A stretch of DNA of 64,000 nt, taken from assembly GCF_964275005.1 (NCBI RefSeq), contig NW_027307652.1, positions 434,001 to 498,000 on the forward strand. The letters run 5' to 3'. The DNA comes from Diadema setosum (Eukaryota; Echinodermata; Echinoidea; Diadematoida; Diadematidae). The notes below the pieces were generated by a model. The model searched no databases and was not told the origin of the DNA. It saw only the letters and a program-made list of their open reading frames with translations. The translations under genes and the position numbers were made by a program. This document shows positions 56,483 to 64,000 of this stretch, piece by piece. Each line of letters opens with the position of its first letter. Positions within the stretch are counted from its first letter, which is position 1.

Positions 56483-56928
56483 AGGGTACCAGCTATCGGC
56501 AGGGTACATCAACACCCTGCGTAGCATGGCTATTTACGTATAGAACAAAAAAGGTACGCGTGGGATTAAGTGCCATTAGCTATGAAAACAGTAACGAAGA
56601 AACGAAAATCAAACCAACAAAATAAACTGAACACAATTCAGTCACACATCCACTCAGTAACGATGCATGACTATGAAATTCACATGTATTACCTATGGAG
56701 GGTAGGGATGTAGATCGTGAGGTACCCTTTTTCAGCCGTACGAAGAAAATGCATCGCACGCACTAAAATTGCATAATTTTACAAAAGAGATTCAGAATCA
56801 ACAGAACAGTCTCGAGATTTGAAACTGCAGTATTTGCAGCTTATTTGAGGAAAAACTTAGGCGAATTTGTTTTATACTTTTGGAATAAATGAGCTGCAAA
56901 TCCATAGGGTGCCGATAGGTGGTACCCG
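56483..56928. mobile_element. MITE with GGTACCACCTATCGGC-type ends, copy 2
   Basis: Left end GGGTACCAGCTATCGGC; right end GCCGATAGGTGGTACCC, its near-perfect inverse. The interior follows the copy at 40,127-40,640 with moderate divergence and has one rather than three gtgaaattcacgtgtat units. Confidence 0.65.
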
Positions 56929-57189
56929 CATTCATACGATTAATTCTTCTTAAGGGGGAAAAATGCCAACGATGCAGTGGTTGGTTAATTGCTGACCCTT
57001 GACATATTGTATGAAGGATTGAAGCAGCCACTACTTTTTCTGGAAGGCTGTGCCAGTCCTTCTTTTGTGTTCCTCGGTAGGAAAGATGACCCTCTGTATT
57101 GTGTTCTGCAGGTATCCTTATTCAGCGCGTTAATTCATGTTGGTAGCAATACCAAATGTTGTTGTTCATTTTCCATCTGTGAAGATGGC

Positions 57190-57506
57190 TGGATAGCCCA
57201 TATTCAGCTACACTAAGCTGGTCTTCCATGGGGTCCAGTTGGATGTGGGGTGGAACTACTTCACCGGGTTAGACACCCTGCTCTTTGCGATGAATGAATG
57301 AAGCGGGATCTTTTACGTGCATGAGCTGTGACTCTCTCAAACACGGGACCTCCATTTTATGTCCTATCCGAGGGACAGAGTGTTTTGCCTCTTGCTAGAG
57401 GGGACGGTATGTTTACACACAACATTGCTCAGTCCAGACTCGGGTTCGAACCCGGGCCGCGTGATCGTGAGGCAGACGCGCTACCGACTGAGCCAACTCA
57501 CCGCCC
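57190..57506 (-). mobile_element. tRNA-derived SINE
   Basis: On the minus strand the head (57,506 down to about 57,434) starts GGGCGGTGAGTTGGCTCAG and has an A box TGGCTCAGTCGG and a B box GGGTTCGAACCC, an internal RNA polymerase III promoter. The acceptor stem is not closed by the 3' sequence, so it is not a tRNA gene. The body continues with gcacgtaaaagatccc and ends near 57,190. Confidence 0.75.
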
Positions 57507-57603
57507 AAATGTATATTTTCATGAATAGTTTCATTGATTAGCACTTATCATATTAAATGTATATTTTCATGAATAGTTTCATTGATTAGCACTTATCATA
57601 TTA
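57507..57603. repeat. 49-bp tandem duplication next to the SINE
   Basis: aaatgtatattttcatgaat... is present twice head-to-tail, almost identically, starting at the SINE boundary. It may be a SINE target duplication extended by slippage, or an unrelated duplication. Confidence 0.7.
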
Positions 57604-58463
57604 GTAGCACTTACATTGTACTGCAAAATGAGCAATCTAAGAGCAAAAATCAGATATCAAAAGTTCAGGCAATCAATTCCTGCATGTGGTGTTGGTTATT
57701 GGAGTGAAGGGCGAAGGTGCTTTTTAAAAGAGACCTGTTTATATTACATTTTCTTTGTGCTGAGTAAAAAGTTTCCCCTATTCATGTAAGGAAATAATGT
57801 TCTAATGCATTGTATAACACATCATTTGTATAACACATCACTTGTATATTAAAATATTATTTACCCTCAGGTAAACAGTGATTGAATCTGCTGCCCTCCT
57901 ATTCAGCAAATGCGGAAAGACCATGCAAAGGAGGATGCATCCCTGACCAGTCTTTGATATGCAAGCTCACTCATTGACTGGAAAGCTGTGAGTTTCAGCT
58001 TTCAGTATTTACTGAACGTTCATTATTCAAAAGATTGACATTCTAGGTACATTTATACCATAACCATTCATTGTTCAGAACTTGACCTTACTCCTGTGAG
58101 AGGAAAAAACAACAAATTTATTTTGGAAGTGATGGTACATGTATTATACCATACCTGATAATTCTAATTACAACACAGGTACATATTTTGTATGTCACCT
58201 AGAACTAAAGAGTGAACTTAACTTAAGAGTGAAATTTCTGTGAAGGCACATCTTTTAATCTTTACCCTGCCCCTTCATTTCAAGGAAATGTACACGTATG
58301 TAGATTCTTCTCTTTCTTTATAATGTATATGACAACATCCCATACATTTGACAGATATCACAATATGCAACGTGGACCAATCAATCATTTTAATAGTGTA
58401 TTAGATTATTATAGTGAACCATAGGTGCCTACAGTGTAGGTCAAGTAATTGGCCCATGCCAAT
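57604..58463. other. AT-rich spacer, nothing recognised
   Basis: No coding exon, transposon end or tandem repeat was identified before the TTAA at 58,464. Confidence 0.4.
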
Positions 58464-58584
58464 TTAAAGGACAAGTCCACCTTCATAAACATAAGGATTG
58501 AGAGAATGCAGCAATATTAGTAGAACACACTCAGTGAAAGTTTGAGGAAAATTGGACAATCGATGCAACAGTTATGAATCTTTT

Positions 58585-59356
58585 AAATATGTGACCCGCT
58601 ACAACAAAATGGTCCTAAAGTCGCGCACGGTCGAAGCCGTGAAAATCGAGTTTGAAGTTAGAGCATCAAAATTGGTCAAAACTTACGATTTTCTGAATTT
58701 GACATTTTATTAGAGTCTGACATGTCTTCTATCATCTGTCGAAATTTTGAAGCAAAATGATGAAAGGAAAGACCAAAAAATAGCGTTTTTCTGGGCCATG
58801 TTTTTTTGGCGTTTCAACGAAGCAGAAACTGGTTCGAACATTTGGATTGAGCGCCACACATAGGCTCCGCCCCTAACAACGACCAGAGTGATCTCATTGG
58901 TCAGTTTGCTGCTTGCCGCTAACCGAAGCGTGAAGCCCGCACACTGCCCAGTCGACTGGTGCGTGCGGGCGGGTTGCGCTATGCCTAGCTGCTTCACCTG
59001 ACATCCTGGTCACTGATTGGTCGGTGAGGAGACCGCCGACGCTGTGTTTGAATGAGCATTTCGGGGGTTGCTAGGGCTTAACTTCTATTGTCCGGAGGTG
59101 AATACTGATTTGCTTGTCTCTTGATTGTGATTGCGTCGCAAGGAGAACTTTTAGGGCGCTTTTCTCGAAACAGTGATTTCCCAGACGTCTTGACATGCTC
59201 TCTTTTAAACATCGATATCTCCGCAGCCGATTATTTTTATGAGACGTGTTATATATCAATTTAAAGCAGAAAGATTAGGAAATTGTATCATGTAATTTTC
59301 AAATAATCGACCTCGCCCGACTTTAGGATCATTTTGTTGTAGCGGGTCACATATTT
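58585..59356. mobile_element. TIR element with ATGTGACCCGCTACAAC ends
   Basis: The left AAATATGTGACCCGCTACAA and right arms match over ~40 bp, including CAAAATG..TCCTAAAGTCG. About 772 bp, inserted in the left arm of the TTAA element. The interior has GC-richer parts but no supported coding frame, so it is non-autonomous. Confidence 0.75.
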
Positions 59357-59828
59357 GTGTTGGAACCGCTGGATGAGGAGACTACTTAGGCTCGTGATGT
59401 TTGTTTGTTTGTTTGTTTGTTTGTTTGTTTGCTTTTATTTCTGCATTCAATCAGATGCAATTTGAATGCAAACTTCAAAAAGTACAAAGACAAAGAATAA
59501 CAAGTGCAGTGAAATAAATCGATAACAGTACATAAATAGATTCGCATAGGTGATTGCATTGAGCAATGTAGATACACAGAAACATGAAATAAAATATACA
59601 GTATTTTTCAGTAAACAACAGAGATAATTAAATGCAGGAGACCACCATCATAAGCGATTAAGCTTGAAATGGATGGAGGCCTCATAAAATGACTATCCAA
59701 CGACATAACTCTCTTGGAGGTAGGTGATCAGGTGAGTGCAGTGCAGTTGCAGGTGAGAGTGCAAGATGCAGTTGAAGGAAGAAAATTGAGATTGACAATA
59801 AGATGACAATCTATACTATAAATATTTG

Positions 59829-60840
59829 TTAGCTCAGTTGGTTTGGAGAATATAATTGTATCAAATATCGTTTAAGTGAAGCTTTCAAAGAATAAATACT
59901 TGAACAAAACTTTATATTATCCGGGAGATTATTCCAAATATCCGGACCCGAATGTCTTATAGATTTATGTGTCACTAATGATTTGGGATTCAAAAGGTGG
60001 AAATTTCTACATATACGAGTAGGGTACGAATGGACAGAAGTATTGAACCTAAACATGTTATCAAACGATGATGGAAGTTGATGATGTATATATTTGAACA
60101 TAATTACTGCTACTTGAATAATATTCAAATCAAAAACCTTCAATGTTTTAAGCTCATGAAATAAAGAATCAGTATGAGCCAGAAAATGCGATCCTGTACA
60201 AATACGTATAACTTTGTTTTGTAATTTGAATATAAAATTTATTTTGGTAGAGCCGCAAGTACCCCATACAACATTGCAATAACTTATATATGGGAGAATT
60301 AAGGAATTATATAATAGAAATAAAGTTGAACAAGGAAGAAAGAACTTCAGCTTGGAAATTATCCCTATATTTCTAGAAATACACGTTGTAACATGATGTA
60401 AATGCTCATTCCAAGTCAAACTTTCATCTATATATACTCCAAGAAATTTTGAATTCATTTTCTTTTCTAATGGGATATCATCAATGTTAATATGAATCAA
60501 CGTATCTTCATTATGAGAATGAAGTTTGAAATGAATAAAATGAGTCTTTTTTATATTCAAAGAAAGTTTATTAGACTTAAACCAATTTGATACTTTACTA
60601 ATTTCAATATTTAAAGTGTCATTTAAAATCTTAAGATCTTTATGAGAATAAAATATATTCGTATCATCAGCAAATAGAACAAAAGAGAGAAGAGAGGATG
60701 TATTTATGATATCATTAACATAAAGAAGGAATAATAATGGGCCTAGAATTGAGCCTTGAGGAACACCACATTTAATTAAAAGGGGGTCAGATTCACAACC
60801 ATTAAAAATAACATATTGTCTTCTATTAGATAATCTTTAA
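59829..60840 (-). pseudogene. LINE reverse transcriptase, C-terminal frame
   Basis: From about 60,833 the frame reads LSNRRQYVIFNGCESD, then CGVPQGSILGPLLFLLYVND, SFVLFADDTNIFYSH (catalytic Asp pair), NKLSLNIKKT and NSKFLGVYIDESLTWNEHL. The C-terminal region ends at 59,829. No ATG opens this piece. It continues the preceding frame after a one-base shift near 60,835. Confidence 0.8.
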
Positions 60841-61018
60841 GCCATAAAAGTGCTTGTCCTCGAATACCATAATGACTAAGTTTGGTGAGCAAAACAGAAT
60901 GATCAAGAGTATCGAATGCTTTACTCAAATCGCAAAATATACCTGCAACATGTTCTTTGTTTGCAAAAGCACTCGTAATTTTGTCATAAATTTGTATTAG
61001 TGCTAAATCAGTTGAATA
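60836..61018 (-). pseudogene. LINE reverse transcriptase, middle frame
   Basis: Reads NYSTDLALIQIYDKITSAF, then VAGIFCDLSKAFDTLDHSVL with the first catalytic Asp, then KLSHYGIRGQALLWLKDYL. It is joined to the upstream frame at a run of seven A (minus strand, near 61,020-61,026) where six would keep the frame, so one extra A has disabled the copy. Confidence 0.8.
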
Positions 61019-61813
61019 ATTTTTTTCTGAAACCATATTGATTGGGAATAAGTAAATCATACTTATTGATAAATTTAAGAAGTCTATTATAAACAATTTT
61101 TTCCAAGATTTTGGATATACTAGACAATAAAGAAATAGGACGATAATTGCTAATTTCATGAGGATCATCTTTTTTATGTACAGGATTAACTTTCGCTATT
61201 TTCAGCAGGTCAGGGAAAATACCTTGTGATAAAGAAAGATTAAATATATAACTTAACGGTTCTGCGAGTGGATAAACTATTTCTTTCAATAACATCATAC
61301 TTATTTTATCAGAACCACAAGATTTAGAGCTATTTAAAGATTTAGTGATACTAATAATTTCACTGGGGCTTGTTGGATTAAAATAAATAGACTCTTGATT
61401 TTGGTCAAAAAGATCATCTGTAAAATGAGCAGAAGTATTGCTAAGTTTAGTAGCAAGTTCCGGACCGATATTAACGAAAAATGAGTTAAATGAATTAGCA
61501 TACATATTGGGATCATTTATTTTAATACCGTTTAATGTGATATCATCCGTTGGCGGAGAATCAGGCCTTTTACCTAGGACCTCTTTAATAATTTTCCATG
61601 TTGCATTAATATTCGAAGAAACCTTTTTCATTCTATCAGAAAAATATAATCTGCGGGATAAACGAATCAATTTTGTCAATTTATTTCGATAAACTTTATA
61701 CATATTCAAATTAAATTCAGTTGGGTTACGAATATGTAACTTATACAAAAAATTACGAGTGTTTATGGATTTCAAAATACCTTTTGTAATCCAAGGATTT
61801 CTTGGTTTATTTC
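61019..61813 (-). pseudogene. LINE reverse transcriptase, N-terminal frame
   Basis: Reads KPRNPWITKGILKSINTRNF at the start and SCGSDKISMMLLKEIVYPL, then KIAKVNPVHKKDD and SNYRPISLLSSISKILEK, and ends in IPNQYGFRKK before the A-run frame change. It is separated from the endonuclease by an inserted TIR element. Confidence 0.8.
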
Positions 61814-62477
61814 GCATGACGCAAATCTCTCGTTTGAGGAGGCTACACCCCCGTAAATAATGCCAGTGTATATCTTGGCAATCAATGACTTAAAAAGCAA
61901 AGATATAGAACACCTGTTTCTTGACCGTGGCCTAATCTAAGCATCAGTCATCGCCACAGCGGCACAGGGGAGGGGGGGGGGCACCGCGAGAGGAGGAGAT
62001 TGTTTTGGTTTTGGCATGGGCTATGTAGCTCCATGGTGCGTGTGTGTGTGTACGTGTGTGTACGTGTGCATTACACATTGTCAGCACCGGCAAACTGGCA
62101 ATGCTCTCCTTCTTATTCCTGTATTTTCGTTATTTACGGGTCATTTTTTTTTCGTTCGAAATGTAACATGGATGACCGTAGAATTTCTCAATAGAATATA
62201 AAATTGAAACTTTAGAAAGGATAGAGAAAATTGAGTTCACTTTGAATGGTCTGCCACAGGCAGATATCCTTATCATGCTCTTACGTAATACGACAGCTGC
62301 TGGAGTCATTAAACCCTGGCTTGGCCTCCAGGTTTGTCACGCCTGAGCAGAAAGTTAATTTGCAATGGACAAATACTTCCACTCCCAACTCCCAAACGAA
62401 AAATCTTTAGCGAGGTATAGCACCCCATCAGCTTCGTGGAAGTGGGGTCTCGCCTCAAACGAGGGATTGACGGCATG
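61814..62477. mobile_element. TIR element inserted in the LINE, GCATG flanks
   Basis: Separates endonuclease from reverse transcriptase. The ends are acgcaaatctctcgtttgag (left) and, inward from the right, cgtcaatccctcgtttgagg, matching at most positions. GCATG occurs at 61,814-61,818 and 62,473-62,477, a possible 5-bp target duplication. The interior has GT-rich and G-run DNA and no coding frame. Confidence 0.6.
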
Positions 62478-63395
62478 GTTACTTTTTATTCTGCATAAAG
62501 GAATATTATTTTCATAATAATACAATAATTTATCACTAAAACATTTATATGCTAAATTAACATTGTTAATACTATAAATATCTGTCCATTCCTCTAAAAA
62601 TAAATTCTGTTTCAATAATTCCACATTAAGTTTTGACTCTTTATAATACCATATTTTATCATGTAATTTATTACGACCCACTTTACATTCACAAATTGAA
62701 AATATTGGTAAATGATCAGAAACTTCACAACATAATATACCCCCCATAATTGTATTATTATACACATTCGAAAATATATTATCAATCTGAGTTGACGAGT
62801 GTGGATTTATCCTGGTGGGTTTATTGATAATCGACATAAAACCATATAAATGCATTAAATGCATAAAATTAAGGGAATTATTGTTATCGGATGTGGGGGA
62901 AAAGTTAATGTTGAAATCACCAAAAATAAAAACATGTTTACTTTCATCACCTATCTTATGGAGATATAAATCCAATTCATCACAAAATAATTCACAATTC
63001 AGATCAGGAGGTCGATAAATTAAACCTATAATAACGTTTTTAGAGATTGGGTTCTCAATTTCAATAAATAACGTTTCTGCATATCTTAACGTGATTTCAG
63101 AACGGATTTTGAACTGTAAATTTTGCGCAATATAAAACGCAACACCGCCACCCCTTTTTCCTTGACGATCAGCCCTAACTAATTTATGATTGGGTAAATT
63201 AAAGATATCTGGGGAGTTTTGATGTAACCAAGTTTCACTTATTCCAATAACAGAAAATTCAAAATTGTTTAAAGAGTGCAAAAGATTTTCCAAATATTCA
63301 AAATTTTTATTCAAACTCCTAGAGTTTATATGAAGAAGTGAAATATTATCTGATTTGATATAGGTATAACAGTATAAAGAAATTGTAAAGAAAAT
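62478..63395 (-). pseudogene. LINE endonuclease domain
   Basis: The open frame begins after a stop at 63,396. Motifs: SLLHINSRSLNKNFE, VIGISETWLH (catalytic Glu), KRGGGVAFYI, IGLIYRPPD, FIFGDFNINF, STQIDNIFSN and CCEVSDHLPIFS (catalytic Asp-His). The N-terminal leader is lost. The domain itself appears undamaged until the TIR insertion after RIKSN. Confidence 0.82.
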
Positions 63396-63726
63396 TCAAC
63401 ATATTTTCATTTTTTCGCATAATAAAAGAGCACTTGACTTGCCTCTTTCTAAAAGCAATGGGAATTATATTACCCATAACATATGTCAATAACGAGTCAA
63501 GGGAATGTGTACTTTCTTCAAAAGATGAAATTTTGTGAAATTCTCTTTATAGTGACATCATACACTGGAGTAGTCTTCTCATCCAGCAGTGATTGCACAA
63601 AAACTTCAAAAATTCATAACTTTTGAACAGATTGTCCGATTTTCCTCAAACTTTCAATGATGTGTTCTACTAATATTGCTACATTCTCTCAATCCTTATG
63701 TTTATGAAGGTGAACTTGTCCTTTAA

Positions 63727-64000
63727 TCAGTTTCTGAGGACATGAAAAATGCAAGTCATATGTAACTTTGAATGTAAAATTGTCACTTTTATTTTATTAT
63801 TATTTTTTTTTTTTTTTGGGGGGGGGTTGGTCCCGAAAAAAAAATTGACTTTAGACAAAGTTACACTTCTTTGCAAAGAAAGTTCTGGTTTGTAATTAAG
63901 CTAGACATGGAAAAAACAAACAAATAAACAGATAGAACCATGAAGGCCAGAGGTGTGAATTGTTCTGTTGTGATCTGTAGCTTTCTTACAGGCCTGTACT
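63727..64000. other. Right-edge DNA with a T-run then G-run
   Basis: A T-run directly followed by G9 lies at about 63,803-63,827. The rest is AT-rich and unassigned. Confidence 0.5.

Larger units (their letters stand above)
59401..63400 (-). mobile_element. Decayed 5'-truncated LINE
   Basis: The minus-strand 3' tail (CAAA)n is at 59,401-59,432. ORF2 pieces cover the C-terminal region through the endonuclease, and homology fades near 63,395-63,400; ORF1 is missing. The copy is broken by two single-base frame changes and by a TIR insertion at 61,814-62,477. It resembles the intact LINE at 14,461-20,692 in domain order but is a different family. Confidence 0.85.
58464..63726. mobile_element. 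TTAA-flanked TIR element with nested insertions
   Basis: TTAA at 58,464-58,467 and 63,723-63,726 flank long inverted repeats that begin AGGACAAGTCCACCTTCAT at the left; the right differs by one base (AGGACAAGTTCACC). Similarity runs over ~120 bp at the ends and continues inside (gctggatgagRagactact on both arms). A second TIR element sits in the left arm and a LINE in the middle. The original element was probably under 1 kb. TTAA suggests piggyBac or Kolobok mobilisation. Confidence 0.75.

Noticed and set aside
57434..57506. Functional tRNA gene on the minus strand
   Set aside because: Good A and B boxes, but the acceptor stem is not closed and a SINE body follows.
58710..58997. 95-codon minus-strand frame in the 772-bp TIR element
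   Set aside because: No domain, no intact start context of note, and the element is otherwise a typical non-autonomous TIR element.

Overview
The window is eukaryotic, AT-rich and almost entirely made of transposable elements, tandem repeats and small gene fragments. There are GT-AG introns, TATA and AATAAA signals, a tRNA-derived SINE, LINEs of the CR1/L2/Jockey type, TTAA-flanked TIR elements and long microsatellites, and no bacterial-style operons. The LINE lineage and the MITE ends fit a marine invertebrate deuterostome, most likely an echinoderm such as a sea urchin. That placement is inference; no single-copy marker gene is present.

Layout. 1-3,760: low-copy DNA with one probable terminal coding exon (926-1063), a decayed ~110-bp minisatellite and AT/CT microsatellites. 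3,760-8,786: a satellite array of about 24 units of ~212 bp in two subfamilies, running straight into the next repeat. 8,787-37,340, 47,020-48,337, 49,697-51,809 and 52,865-55,508: about eleven copies (called U0-U11 here; there is no U6) of one 1.8-2.7 kb dispersed element. Its asymmetric termini (5' TTAGGTGATCCGAG; 3' CGGATCACCTA, a 9-bp hairpin and CTAG) and insertion without target duplication resemble non-autonomous Helitron/Helentron (HINE-type) rolling-circle elements. Copies up to 48 kb are on + and mostly head-to-tail; the last two are on -.

Between these copies sits a nearly identical ~0.82-kb segment, present three times (12,590-13,416; 21,447-22,096 plus 26,273-26,450; 35,495-36,319). 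It holds a TATA box, a signal-peptide exon with a consensus GTAAGT donor, a short intron and a second exon in matching phase, predicting a 43-residue hydrophobic peptide. In the middle copy the intron is split by two rolling-circle elements, and the other two copies preserve the empty site.

The array was later hit by a full-length LINE (14,461-20,692) and a 9.68-kb TIR element (37,341-47,019) with arrays of CCATGGTT at both ends. The two paralogous array copies serve as each other's empty site, which fixes both boundaries. A third LINE fragment (about 28.4-30.4 kb) has ORF1 and the start of ORF2 but no 3' part. The right end (58,464-63,726) is a nest: a TTAA-flanked TIR element holding a second TIR element and a decayed LINE, which itself holds another TIR insertion.

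No complete conventional host gene is visible. The most original signals are the triplicated two-exon mini-gene, the rolling-circle family with CREB/ATF, DR1 and Z-DNA-type motifs, and the large CCATGGTT element of unknown superfamily.
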